In this document: piece after piece, positions 52,186-59,883 of the stretch | How positions within the stretch are numbered: the stretch's first letter is position 1 | Layout: each line of letters opens with the position of its first letter | Position numbers and translations under genes: made by a program | Notes under the pieces: generated by a model | Told to the model about the DNA's origin: nothing | The model's database searches: none | Seen by the model: only the letters and a program-made list of their open reading frames with translations | Source of the DNA: JAWVFN01 sp963696625 | Lineage (GTDB): Bacteria > Actinomycetota > Thermoleophilia > Solirubrobacterales > 70-9 | Assembly: GCA_963696625.1 (NCBI GenBank) | Contig: CAVOKZ010000007.1 | Location: forward strand, 62,001 to 126,000 | DNA length: 64,000 bases | Reading direction: 5' to 3'

Positions 52186-52256
52186 TCGGCGCCTGCCCCA
52201 TTTGCACCTCGTTCCGTTTGCAGGCGCCGAGTCATCCCGGGAAGGGGTGCTGGTGA
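52182..52256 (+). CDS. 24-residue junction ORF between rplP and rpmC
   Basis: The ATG overlaps the rplP stop (ATGA) and its TGA overlaps the rpmC GTG (GTGA), so it bridges the gap exactly. The peptide contains a C-x2-C (MIGACPICTSF at the start). The DNA also has a 9-bp inverted repeat, GGCGCCTGC (52188-52196) and GCAGGCGCC (52220-52228). It may be translated as a coupling peptide, or it may simply be a hairpin insert. Confidence 0.35.
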   Translation: MIGACPICTSFRLQAPSHPGKGCW

Positions 52257-52465
52257 AGGGCGCCGAGGTCCACAACATGAAGGACGACGAGCTGGTCGAG
52301 CGCATCAAGACCTCGCGCGAAGAGCAGTTCAACCTGCGCTTCCAGCACGCCACCGGCGAGCTCGAGAACTCGGCGCGCATCGGCGAGGCCAAGCGCGACG
52401 TCGCCCGGCTGCTGACCGTGGCCAATGAGCGCGGCATCGATCTTCAGAAAGCACTAAAGGAGTAG
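52253..52465 (+). CDS. rpmC: 50S ribosomal protein L29
   Basis: A 70-residue L29. GTG 52253 is chosen: AAGGGG lies upstream and the N terminus KGAEVHNMKDDELVERI then fits the family, although ATG 52277 is an alternative. The signature FNLRFQHATGELENSARIGEAKRDVAR is intact. Confidence 0.93.
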   Translation: MKGAEVHNMKDDELVERIKTSREEQFNLRFQHATGELENSARIGEAKRDVARLLTVANERGIDLQKALKE

Positions 52466-52474
52466 ACCCATCGT

Positions 52475-52496
52475 TGCCAGAGCTGGCACTCTGGCA
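52475..52496. repeat. Palindrome in the rpmC/rpsQ gap
   Basis: Arms TGCCAGAG and CTCTGGCA with a 6-nt spacer (CTGGCA), occupying most of the 45-bp gap. This hairpin is not of the other repeat families seen here. Confidence 0.7.
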
Positions 52497-52510
52497 CTCG
52501 ACTGACACAA

Positions 52511-53212
52511 ATGGCAGACGAAGAGAAAAAGAACGAAGAGACTCCGGAAGAGACCCCGGCCGAGGAGACCAAGGCCGAGAAGACTCCGGCGCAGGAGCCG
52601 AAGGCCGAGGAGCCGAAGGCTGAAGAGACTCCCGCGGAGGAGGCTCCGGCCGAGGACGCCCCCGCAGAGGAGGAGGCTCCGGCCGAGGACGCCGACGCCG
52701 GCGATGACGCGGGGAACGACGCCGGTGGGGATGCCCCTGCGCCTGCCGCCTCCGGCGATGACGAGGACTTGGACTGGAAGGCCAAGAAGCGGCTCGAGCG
52801 CTCGCGCGAGCCGCACGAGGCCGGCCCCCGGCGCAGCCCGGAAGAGAAGGCCGCCGAGCGCGACGCCAGGCGCAAGGCCGCCAAGGCCGAGCGCAGCCGC
52901 TACCGCAAGCGGGCACGGACCAAGCGCGAGAAGGGCACGCCGACGCCGCCCGCCGAGCGCGAGACGGTCGCGCCCAAAATCCGCCAGGGCACCGTCGTCT
53001 CCAACAAGGCCGACAAGACGATCACCGTCCGCATCGACGTCGTCCGCCGTCACCCCACCTACGAGAAGATCGTGCGCCAGTCGGGCACTCTGCACGCCCA
53101 CGACGAGCGCAACGAGGCCGGCGAGGGCGACCTGGTGAAGATCGCCGAGACCCGCCCGCTCTCGCGCCTCAAGCGCTGGCGCCTGACCGAGATCGTGGAG
53201 AAGGCGAAATAG
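52511..53212 (+). CDS. rpsQ: 30S ribosomal protein S17 with long N-terminal extension
   Basis: 233 residues; ordinary S17 is about 80-90. Residues 1-80 are Glu/Pro/Ala-rich (ETPAEETKAEKTPAQEPKAE), and about 90-145 are basic and helical (RDARRKAAKAERSRYRKRAR). The S17 OB-fold begins near 150 (IRQGTVVSNKADKTITVRID) and ends with the usual PLSRLKRWRLTEIVEKAK. The acidic-then-basic extension is unusual and should protrude from the 30S surface. No ribosome-binding site is obvious. Confidence 0.94.
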   Translation: MADEEKKNEETPEETPAEETKAEKTPAQEPKAEEPKAEETPAEEAPAEDAPAEEEAPAEDADAGDDAGNDAGGDAPAPAASGDDEDLDWKAKKRLERSREPHEAGPRRSPEEKAAERDARRKAAKAERSRYRKRARTKREKGTPTPPAERETVAPKIRQGTVVSNKADKTITVRIDVVRRHPTYEKIVRQSGTLHAHDERNEAGEGDLVKIAETRPLSRLKRWRLTEIVEKAK

Positions 53213-53213
53213 C

Positions 53214-53582
53214 GTGATTCAGCAAGAGACAAAGCTGAAGGTGGCCGACAACTCCGGCGCCCGCGAGATCCTCTGCATCCGCGTCAAGGGCGGCTCGCAC
53301 CGCCGCTACGCGCACATCGGCGACGTGATCACGGCCACGGTCAAGCACGCCAACCCCCAGGGCGGCGTGCGCAAGGGCGAGGTCGTTCAGGCCGTCGTCG
53401 TGCGCACCGTGAAGCAGCTCGGCCGCAAGGACGGCACCTACATCTCCTTCGACGAGAACGCGGCGGTGCTGATCGACGACGCCGGCGCGCCGCGCGGCAC
53501 CCGCATCTTCGGTCCCGTCGCCCGCGAGCTCCGCGACCGCAACTTCATGCGCATCGTTTCGTTGGCACCGGAGGTGCTTTAG
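53214..53582 (+). CDS. rplN: 50S ribosomal protein L14
   Basis: A 122-residue L14 starting at GTG one base after the rpsQ stop (MIQQETKLKVADNSGAREI). The signature GGVRKGEVVQAVVVRTVKQLGRKDG region is intact. Its TAG is followed after 2 nt by the GTG of copy 3 of the junction ORF. Confidence 0.97.
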   Translation: MIQQETKLKVADNSGAREILCIRVKGGSHRRYAHIGDVITATVKHANPQGGVRKGEVVQAVVVRTVKQLGRKDGTYISFDENAAVLIDDAGAPRGTRIFGPVARELRDRNFMRIVSLAPEVL

Positions 53583-53584
53583 CG

Positions 53585-53746
53585 GTGACTCCTCCCACGA
53601 CAACGCGCCTCAGCCGGCTGCAAACCTTCGCTGGCTCTTCGTCCTCGGGCTTGCCTTTGCCTCCAGCAAAGGCTGCGCCCTGCGTCCTCGACCAGCTCGG
53701 TTTTCGCTCGGCTGAGACGCATTGCCGCGGAAGGAGCCACCGCTGA
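53585..53746 (+). CDS. Small ORF (53 aa), copy 3 of a repeated junction element
   Basis: This copy bridges rplN and rplX: GTG 53585 lies 2 nt after the rplN stop, and its TGA overlaps the rplX ATG (TGATG). Only the centre, SGLPLPPAKAAPCVLDQLG, matches the other copies; both ends have diverged (RLSRLQTFAGSS before, FRSAETHCRGRSHR after). The 49-nt core (53640-53688) is base-for-base the same as in copy 2, including wobble positions, which argues for conservation or recent spread at the nucleotide level. The hairpin is at 53653-53673. Confidence 0.4.
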   Translation: MTPPTTTRLSRLQTFAGSSSSGLPLPPAKAAPCVLDQLGFRSAETHCRGRSHR

Positions 53747-54087
53747 TGGCCCACAAGATGAAAATCCGCAAGGACGACAGCGTCGTCGTCACCGGCGGCA
53801 AGGACCGCGGCAAGACCGGCAAGGTGATTCGCACCGAGCCGAAGAAGCACCGCGTCTACGTCGAGGGCCTCAACATCGTCAAGCGCAGCCAGCGCCCGCG
53901 CTCGGTCAAGGACGCCCAGAAGGGCGGCGAGGTCGGCGGCATCATCGAGAAGGAAGGGCCGATCGACATCTCCAACGTGATGCTCCTCGACCCGGCGAAC
54001 AACACGCCGACCCGGATCCGCATCGAGCGCGGCGCCGACGGCAAGCGCAGGCGGCTCTCGCAAAAATCCGGAAAAGAGATCGACTGA
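53746..54087 (+). CDS. rplX: 50S ribosomal protein L24
   Basis: A 113-residue L24. The start is set at ATG 53746 (MAHKMKIRKDDSVVVTGGKD), which overlaps the preceding small ORF stop and has GGAAGGAG upstream; a TTG 24 nt earlier is in frame but less likely. The KOW motif is in VVTGGKDRGKTGKVIR. It overlaps the rplE ATG. Confidence 0.95.
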   Translation: MAHKMKIRKDDSVVVTGGKDRGKTGKVIRTEPKKHRVYVEGLNIVKRSQRPRSVKDAQKGGEVGGIIEKEGPIDISNVMLLDPANNTPTRIRIERGADGKRRRLSQKSGKEID

Positions 54088-54926
54088 TGGAAGCCACGCA
54101 GACAGAAGCCCCGGCCGAACAGCACAAGCAGGCGGCTCCGCCGCCGCGGCTGCGCGAGATCTACGAGTCAGAGCTTCGCGGCAAGCTGATCGAGCGCTTC
54201 GGCTTCTCGAGCCCGATGCGCGCGCCGACGCTGACCAAGATCGTGCTCAACATGGGCATCGGCGACGCCAAGCAGGACACGAAGATGCTCGAGGCCGCCG
54301 TCGAGCAGATGGCCGTGATCGCCGGCCAGGCGCCCAGCGTGCGCCGCGCGAAGAAGTCGGTCGCCAACTTCAAGGTCCGCGAGGACATGCCCGTGGGCGT
54401 CGCCGTCACCTTGCGCCGCGCCCGCATGTGGGAGTTCCTCGACCGCCTGGTGACGATCGCGATCCCGCGCATCCGCGACTTCCGCGGTCTCAACCCGCGC
54501 TCGTTCGACGGTCGGGGCAACTACTCGCTCGGCGTGCGCGAGCAGCTGATCTTCCCCGAGATCGATTACGACTCGATCGACCAGGTCCGCGGCCTCGACG
54601 TGACGATCGCCACCACCGCGCAGAACGACATCGAGGCGTTCGCCCTGCTCGATGGGCTCGGCCTGCCCTTCGCGGCCGACGGCCGCCCCGGCGAGGCCGA
54701 CAAGGCCGCCGAGAAAGAGGATGAGCGCCGCCACGAGGAAGCCCGCGAGCGCGCCGAGGCCGAGGCCGCCGCGCTCGAGCAGCTCAAGGCCGAGAACCCC
54801 GAGGCCTACGAGAAGCCCGTCCGCGAGGAGGAAGGCGAGGAAGGCGAAGGCGAGGAAGGTGAAGTGGAAGGCGGCGAATCAGCCGCGGATGAAACTACTG
54901 ACGGTGAGGAGAAAGCAGACGGTTAA
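54087..54926 (+). CDS. rplE: 50S ribosomal protein L5 with acidic C-terminal tail
   Basis: 279 residues; typical L5 is about 180. The core spans about 20-205 with LTKIVLNMGIGDAKQD and RIRDFRGLNPRSFDGRGNYSLGVREQLIFPEI split over the usual positions. The remaining 75 residues are a charged helix (DERRHEEARERAEAEAAALEQ) and a Glu/Gly-rich end. L5 contacts 5S rRNA and the 30S head, so the tail could reach the subunit interface; this is inference. Confidence 0.96.
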   Translation: MEATQTEAPAEQHKQAAPPPRLREIYESELRGKLIERFGFSSPMRAPTLTKIVLNMGIGDAKQDTKMLEAAVEQMAVIAGQAPSVRRAKKSVANFKVREDMPVGVAVTLRRARMWEFLDRLVTIAIPRIRDFRGLNPRSFDGRGNYSLGVREQLIFPEIDYDSIDQVRGLDVTIATTAQNDIEAFALLDGLGLPFAADGRPGEADKAAEKEDERRHEEARERAEAEAAALEQLKAENPEAYEKPVREEEGEEGEGEEGEVEGGESAADETTDGEEKADG

Positions 54927-54953
54927 AGAGGCCGCTAGCCGCTGGCCGCTGGA

Positions 54954-54985
54954 AACCAGCGACTAGCGACCAGCGACCAGCGACC
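54954..54985. repeat. GACCAGC heptad repeat in the rplE/rpsZ gap
   Basis: About four and a half units of a 7-bp repeat (GACCAGC, one unit GACTAGC) just before the S14 gene. Two GCCGCTGG octamers immediately upstream can pair with CCAGCG in the repeat. The same heptads occur at 245-267 and 55608-55630. Confidence 0.85.
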
Positions 54986-54993
54986 AATTCCCT

Positions 54994-55179
54994 ATGGCCA
55001 AGACATCTCAAAAAGTAAGACAGCAGCGCGAGCCCAAGTACAAGACCCGCGGCTATCACCGCTGCCGCCGCTGCGGGCGCCCGCGCGCGTACTACCGCAA
55101 GTTCGGCCTCTGCCGGATCTGCCTGCGCGACGCGGCCCACAAGGGCTGGGTGCCCGGGATGACCAAGTCGAGCTGGTGA
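54994..55179 (+). CDS. rpsZ: 30S ribosomal protein S14, type Z (zinc)
   Basis: A 61-residue S14 with a zinc ribbon, C24, C27, C40 and C43 (RCRRCGRP and LCRICLRD). This is the short zinc-containing type. No ribosome-binding site is visible after the heptad repeat. Confidence 0.96.
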   Translation: MAKTSQKVRQQREPKYKTRGYHRCRRCGRPRAYYRKFGLCRICLRDAAHKGWVPGMTKSSW

Positions 55180-55198
55180 GCATGATCGGAACACCACC

Positions 55199-55600
55199 AT
55201 GCTGAGCGATCCCGTCTCCGACTACCTGACCCGCCTGCGCAACGCGCTCGCCGCCGAGCACGACGAGGTCGAGATCCCGGCTTCGAAGCTGAAGCGGGAG
55301 ATGTCGCGCATCCTCAAGGAGCAGGGGTACATCCGCGACTTCTCGGTCCAGGCCGGGACCGTCGGCGAAGTGATCAAGCTCCAGCTCAAGTACACCGACG
55401 ACCGCGACCGCCTGCCCGTGATCAAGGGCATCAAGCGCGTCTCGCGCCCCGGGCGCCGGCGCTACGTCGACCGCACCGAGGTTCCGCGGGTGCAGGGCGG
55501 CATGGGCACCGCGATCGTCTCGACCTCCTCCGGTGTGATGACCGGCCACGACGCCAAGCGCCAGGGCGTGGGCGGCGAAGTAGTGGCGTACGTTTGGTGA
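55199..55600 (+). CDS. rpsH: 30S ribosomal protein S8
   Basis: A 133-residue S8 (MLSDPVSDYLTRLRNALAA), with the signature STSSGVMTGHDAKRQGVGGEVVAYVW. It binds the 16S central domain and in E. coli represses the spc operon. A heptad-repeat gap follows. Confidence 0.97.
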   Translation: MLSDPVSDYLTRLRNALAAEHDEVEIPASKLKREMSRILKEQGYIRDFSVQAGTVGEVIKLQLKYTDDRDRLPVIKGIKRVSRPGRRRYVDRTEVPRVQGGMGTAIVSTSSGVMTGHDAKRQGVGGEVVAYVW

Positions 55601-55607
55601 TCGAGAT

Positions 55608-55630
55608 CCAGCGACCAGCGACCAGCGACT
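55608..55630. repeat. GACCAGC heptad repeat in the rpsH/rplF gap
   Basis: Three units of the 7-bp repeat fill over half of the 40-bp gap between rpsH and rplF. Confidence 0.85.
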
Positions 55631-55640
55631 AAGCGACCTA

Positions 55641-56174
55641 ATGAGCCGAATCGGCAAACAACCCATCTCCCTACCTGACGGCGTGACCGTTGAGATCGCC
55701 CCTGGCAGTGTCACCGTCAAGGGCCCAAAGGGCGAGCTGACGCAGGTGCTGCCGAGCGAGATGAAGGTCGAGCAGGCCGATGGGACGATCACCGTCGATC
55801 GCCCGACCAACCGCGGCGAGCACCGCGCGCTCCACGGCCTCACACGCAGCCTGATCGCGAACATGGTCGAGGGCGTCACCGAGGGCTTCGAGAAGCGCCT
55901 CCAGATCCAGGGCGTCGGCTATCGCGCCCAGCTCAAGGGCAAGAGCCTCGAGCTGGCGCTCGGCTACTCGCACCCCGTGCAGATGGAGGCCCCCGAGGGC
56001 ATCGACTTCGAGGTTCCGCAGCCGACCGAGGTCATCGTCAGGGGAATCGACAAGCAGCTCGTCGGCGAGACCGCGGCGCGCGTGCGCAAGCACCGCCCGC
56101 CCGAGCCCTACAAGGGCAAGGGCGTCCGCTACGCCGGCGAGCGCGTCAGCCGCAAGGTGGGTAAGCGCGCATGA
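55641..56174 (+). CDS. rplF: 50S ribosomal protein L6
   Basis: A 177-residue L6 (MSRIGKQPISLPDGVTVEI) of normal length, with the C-terminal signature PEPYKGKGVRYAGERV. Its TGA overlaps the ATG of a 25-codon ORF. Confidence 0.97.
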   Translation: MSRIGKQPISLPDGVTVEIAPGSVTVKGPKGELTQVLPSEMKVEQADGTITVDRPTNRGEHRALHGLTRSLIANMVEGVTEGFEKRLQIQGVGYRAQLKGKSLELALGYSHPVQMEAPEGIDFEVPQPTEVIVRGIDKQLVGETAARVRKHRPPEPYKGKGVRYAGERVSRKVGKRA

Positions 56175-56248
56175 GCATCCATGCGCCGGCTGCTCCGCTT
56201 CGCGTCCGCTGCTGTCGCGTCATTGCGCGAACGGGGTGGACCGGATGA
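56171..56248 (+). CDS. 25-residue junction ORF between rplF and rplR
   Basis: This frame begins with ATGA over the rplF stop and ends with ATGA over the rplR start, so both junctions have 4-nt overlaps. The peptide begins MSIHAPAAPLRVRCCRV; it has no resemblance to the SGLPLPPAKAAPCVLD family and uses several rare codons (CAT, TGT, ATT). It may serve only to carry ribosomes across the gap. Confidence 0.35.
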   Translation: MSIHAPAAPLRVRCCRVIARTGWTG

Positions 56249-56598
56249 CGGTGCTTTCAAAGCCGCAGAAGCGCCTGCGCCGCCGCCGCCGCGTGCGCGC
56301 CAAGGTGCGGGGCTCGGCCGAGCGGCCGCGCCTGTCCGTCTTCCGTTCAAACCGCGGTGTCTTCGCCCAGCTGATCGACGACGACGCCGGCAAGACGCTG
56401 GCCGCCGTCACCTGGACCGAGGGCGAGCTCAAGGGCCTCTCGCCGATGGAGCAGGCGAAGAGGGCGGGCGAGCTGATCGCCAAGCGTGCGAGCGATGCCG
56501 GAATCTCGACCGTCGTCTTCGACCGCGGCGGCTACCAGTACCACGGCCGGGTCAAGGCGCTCGCCGAAGGCGCGCGCGAAGGAGGGCTAAGGTTCTGA
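56245..56598 (+). CDS. rplR: 50S ribosomal protein L18
   Basis: A 117-residue L18. ATG 56245 (MTVLSKPQKRLRRRRRVRAKV) overlaps the preceding small ORF; a GTG three codons earlier is in frame. The typical RPRLSVFRSNRGVFAQLIDD and AFDRGGYQYHGRVKALAEGAREGGL-like end (with VVFDRGGYQYHG) are present. It binds 5S rRNA. Confidence 0.95.
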   Translation: MTVLSKPQKRLRRRRRVRAKVRGSAERPRLSVFRSNRGVFAQLIDDDAGKTLAAVTWTEGELKGLSPMEQAKRAGELIAKRASDAGISTVVFDRGGYQYHGRVKALAEGAREGGLRF

Positions 56599-56599
56599 G

Positions 56600-57254
56600 A
56601 TGAGCGTCGAGCAAGTTTCAGCCAAGGGTCTCGACCTGCAGGAGCGGGTGATCGAGATCAACCGCGTGGCCAAGGTCGTCAAGGGCGGCCGCCGCTTCTC
56701 GTTCACCGCGCTGGTCGCGGTCGGCGACGAGGACTCGCGTCGTCGGCATCGGCTACGGCAAGGCGCGCGAGGTCCCGCTGGCGATCCAGAAGGCGGTCGA
56801 GAACGCCCGCAAGGACCTGATCCGCATCCCCAAGTACGGGCAGACGATCACCCACTTCGTCATCGGCCGCTTCGGCGCCGGCCACGTCGTCCTGCGCCCG
56901 GCCAGCCCCGGTACCGGCGTGATCGCCGGCGGCGGCGTCCGCGCCGTGCTCGAGCTCGGCGGCGTCCGCGACGTGCTGACCAAGAGCATCGGCACCCAGA
57001 ACCCGATCAACCTGGTCAAGGCGACGATGGAGGGCCTCTACTCCCTCCGCCGCCCCGAGGACGTCGCCGAGCTGCGCGGCCTCACGGTCCGCGAGGTCCT
57101 CGGCATCGGGCCCGACACCAACGAAAAGAAGGAAGAGGTGGCGGAGGACGTCACCCCCAAGGCCGTCGACGCCGCGCCGGCGGCTGACGCCGCGCCGGCG
57201 GCTGAAGAGGCACCTGCCGCCGAGGCTCCACCGGAGGCCCCTTCCGATGGCTGA
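56600..57254 (+). CDS. rpsE: 30S ribosomal protein S5, frameshifted in this sequence
   Basis: The first 46 codons read MSVEQVSAKGLDLQERVIEI to FTALVAVGDEDS, then the S5 frame is lost. From 56739 the next frame continues perfectly with VVGIGYGKAREVPLAIQKAV and on to NLVKATMEGLYSLRRPEDVAELRG. One extra base, best placed at the C of 56738, explains this. Corrected, the protein is about 217 residues with the normal two domains plus a Glu/Ala/Pro-rich C-terminal tail. Because S5 is essential, a sequencing or assembly error is most likely. Its end overlaps rpmD by 8 nt. Confidence 0.9.
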
Positions 57255-57423
57255 CATCAAGCTCAAGCAGGTCCGCTCGCCGATCCACAGCTCCGGCAAG
57301 CAGCGCGACACGCTGCGCTCGCTGAAGCTCGGGCGCATCGGCAAGTCCGCGACCCATACGGACACACCCCAGCTTCAGGGCATGATCCGCACCGTCGAGC
57401 ACCTGGTCGAGGTGGAGAGGTAA
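57247..57423 (+). CDS. rpmD: 50S ribosomal protein L30
   Basis: A 58-residue L30 (MADIKLKQVRSPIHSSGKQR), with the usual LGRIGKSATHTDTPQLQGMI and VEHLVEVE end. It starts inside the end of rpsE and overlaps rplO (TAATG). Confidence 0.96.
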   Translation: MADIKLKQVRSPIHSSGKQRDTLRSLKLGRIGKSATHTDTPQLQGMIRTVEHLVEVER

Positions 57424-57944
57424 TGGCCGCCGCCAAGGAGAAGCGGGGCGTCCGCGACCGCGATCCGGCCGAGATCGGCCTGCACTCGATCAAGCCGAAG
57501 CCGGGCTCGCGCAGGCCGCGCAAGCGCGTCGGCCGCGGCGAGGGCTCGGGCACCGGCAAGCAGGCCGGCCGCGGGCACAAGGGCGCGGGCTCGCGCTCGG
57601 GCTCGAAGAGCCGGGCCGGCTACGAGGGCGGCCAGAACCCGATCCACATGCGGATGCGCAAGCTGCGCGGCCCGAATCGCAAGATGTCGATGCCGTTCGA
57701 GAAGTTCCGCACCCGGACCCAGCCGGTCAACGTCGGCGATCTCGACGATCGCTTCAAGGCCGACGCCGAGGTCACACCCGAGTCCCTGCGCGAGACCGGT
57801 CTCGCCAAGCGCCGCCACCCGGTGAAGATCCTCGGCAACGGCGAGATCAAGACCAAGCTCACGGTCAAGGCCCACGGCTTCAGCAACTCGGCCAAAGAGA
57901 AGATCGAAGCGGCCGGGGGTACCTGCGAGGTAATCAGCTCTTGA
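57423..57944 (+). CDS. rplO: 50S ribosomal protein L15
   Basis: A 173-residue L15. The Gly/Arg-rich start GSGTGKQAGRGHKGAGSRSG and the C-terminal signature KTKLTVKAHGFSNSAKEKIEAAGG are intact. Its stop overlaps the secY TTG (TTGA). Confidence 0.97.
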   Translation: MAAAKEKRGVRDRDPAEIGLHSIKPKPGSRRPRKRVGRGEGSGTGKQAGRGHKGAGSRSGSKSRAGYEGGQNPIHMRMRKLRGPNRKMSMPFEKFRTRTQPVNVGDLDDRFKADAEVTPESLRETGLAKRRHPVKILGNGEIKTKLTVKAHGFSNSAKEKIEAAGGTCEVISS

Positions 57945-59212
57945 TCAGGACGATCGGAAACGCTTTCACGGTTCCGGATATCCGCCGGAAGATCATGTTC
58001 GTCGCCGGGATCCTCGCGCTCTACCGGCTCGGTGCCTACATCCCCGCCCCCGGCGTCGACGCCAACACGATCAAGGAGATCGAGGACAACTTCTCCGGCT
58101 CCAACATCCTCGGCTTCCTCAACCTCTTCTCGGGCGGCAGCCTCTCGCGCCTCAGCCTCTTCTCGCTGGGGATCATGCCCTACATCACCGCCTCGATCAT
58201 CCTGCAGCTGCTGACGGTCGTCGTGCCCTCGCTCGAGAAGCTCCAGAAGGAGGGCGAGGTCGGCCAGCAGAAGATCACCCAGTACACCCGCTACCTGACC
58301 GTGGCCCTCGCCTTCGGCCAGTCGATCGGCTACGTCTTCCTCTTCCGCTCGTTCCAGAACAGCGCCGGCACCAGCGTCGTCGGCGAGCTCACCTTCGCCA
58401 AGACGATGCTGATCGTGATCTGCCTAACCGCGGGCTGCACGCTGCTGATGTGGATGGGCGAGCTGATCACCCAGCGCGGGGTCGGCAACGGGATCTCGCT
58501 GATGATCTTCGCCTCGATCACTGCCGGGCTCGCGAACGGGATCCAGCAGTGGTGGAACAACCCCGATCAGGTCTTCGTCGTGATGATGCCGTTCGTCGCG
58601 CTGGCGGTGATCGTCGCGATCGTCTTCGTCCAGGAAGGCCAGCGGCGGATCCCGGTCCAGTACGCGAAGCGGGTCGTGGGCAGGCGAATGACCTCTGGGG
58701 GCTCGACCTACCTGCCGCTGCGCGTGAACATGGCCGGCGTGATCCCGGTCATCTTCGCGGCCTCGATCATGGCCTTCCCGCCGACGATCGGCCAGTTGAT
58801 CAACACCCCCGCCGCGCTCGACTTCGCCGCCTTCTTCGGCCCCAACGAGTGGGCCTACGTGGTCGGCGAGGTCTTCTTCATCATCATCTTCACCTACTTC
58901 TACACGGCGGTCACCTTCAACCCGGTCGACCAGGCCGACAACCTCAAGCAGCACGGCGGCTTCATCCCGGGCGTCCGGCCGGGCCGCCCGACCGCCGAGT
59001 ACCTCGACCGCATCCTCTCGCGCCTGACCTTCCCCGGCGCCCTCTATCTCGGCGCGGTCGCCGCCCTGCCGACGATCCTGATCAGCCAGACCTCGGCCAA
59101 CTTCTTCTTCGGAGGCACGTCGATCCTGATCGTCGTCGGCGTCGCCCTCGACACCGTGAAGCAGTTGGAAGCGCAGCTGATGATGCGCAACTACGAAGGG
59201 TTCCTCAAATAG
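57941..59212 (+). CDS. secY: Preprotein translocase subunit SecY
   Basis: A 423-residue translocon channel with ten membrane segments. The TTG start overlaps the rplO stop. The SecY landmarks FRLGAYIPAPGVD-like (LYRLGAYIPAPGVD), the plug after the first segment and GGFIPGVRPGRPTAEYLDRIL are present. It pairs with the extended SecE encoded at 24.6 kb. Confidence 0.97.
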   Translation: MIRTIGNAFTVPDIRRKIMFVAGILALYRLGAYIPAPGVDANTIKEIEDNFSGSNILGFLNLFSGGSLSRLSLFSLGIMPYITASIILQLLTVVVPSLEKLQKEGEVGQQKITQYTRYLTVALAFGQSIGYVFLFRSFQNSAGTSVVGELTFAKTMLIVICLTAGCTLLMWMGELITQRGVGNGISLMIFASITAGLANGIQQWWNNPDQVFVVMMPFVALAVIVAIVFVQEGQRRIPVQYAKRVVGRRMTSGGSTYLPLRVNMAGVIPVIFAASIMAFPPTIGQLINTPAALDFAAFFGPNEWAYVVGEVFFIIIFTYFYTAVTFNPVDQADNLKQHGGFIPGVRPGRPTAEYLDRILSRLTFPGALYLGAVAALPTILISQTSANFFFGGTSILIVVGVALDTVKQLEAQLMMRNYEGFLK

Positions 59213-59883
59213 CCGAGCTCAACCTCGTCCTGCTCGGACCGCCCGGCAGCGGCAAGGGCACGCAGGGCGAGCGCCTCCAGGAGGACTTCCGGCTGCCGTA
59301 CTGGGCGACCGGCGACATCCTGCGAGCCGCGGTCTCCGACGAGACCGAGGTCGGCAAGGAGGCGAAGAAGTTCATGGACGCCGGCGACCTCGTTCCCGAC
59401 GAGGTCCTGATCGGGATCATCGCCGAGCGGATCGGCTCTCCCGAGGCCGGCGACGGATTCATCCTCGACGGCTTCCCCCGCACGCTGCCCCAGGCCGAGG
59501 CGCTCGCCGAGAAGATGAAGGAGCTCGGCCGCGGGCTGACCGCGGCGATCCTGATCGACGTTCCCGAGGAGGAGGTCGTGCGCCGGCTCGGCGGGCGCCG
59601 CACCTGCAGGGAGAACGGCCACGTCTTCCACATCGAGTTCGACCCGCCGAAGGCGGACGGCGTGTGCGACGTCTGCGGCGGCGAGTTGATCGTCCGCGAC
59701 GACGACAAGCCCGAGGTGATCAAGCACCGGCTCGAGCAGTACCATTCCAAGACGGCGCCCCTGATCGACTACTACGAGAAGCAGGGCTTCCTGCACCCCG
59801 TCGACGGCGCCAAGGAGCCGGCCGAGGTCGAAAAGCAGATCCAGGGGCTGCTCGCCACCGTCCGCCGCGAAGAGGATGTCTGA
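59209..59883 (+). CDS. adk: Adenylate kinase, apparent AUA start
   Basis: About 224 residues. The P-loop GPPGSGKGT (10-18), the GFPRTLPQAEAL segment and a zinc-type LID with CRENGH and CDVC are intact. No ATG, GTG or TTG is in frame near the N terminus. The family N terminus aligns with ATA at 59209, which overlaps the secY stop as ATAG, the same geometry as the ATGA overlaps elsewhere, and GAAGGG lies 8 nt upstream. So it either uses a rare AUA start or the base is wrong (G read as A). Its end overlaps map by 8 nt. Confidence 0.88.
   Translation: MAELNLVLLGPPGSGKGTQGERLQEDFRLPYWATGDILRAAVSDETEVGKEAKKFMDAGDLVPDEVLIGIIAERIGSPEAGDGFILDGFPRTLPQAEALAEKMKELGRGLTAAILIDVPEEEVVRRLGGRRTCRENGHVFHIEFDPPKADGVCDVCGGELIVRDDDKPEVIKHRLEQYHSKTAPLIDYYEKQGFLHPVDGAKEPAEVEKQIQGLLATVRREEDV

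Noticed and set aside
55182..55205. A seven-codon ORF between rpsZ and rpsH
   Set aside because: Too short to distinguish from chance; no conserved feature.
56600..56760. Programmed ribosomal frameshift in rpsE
   Set aside because: No slippery heptamer or following pseudoknot-like stem is evident; a sequence error explains the data more simply.
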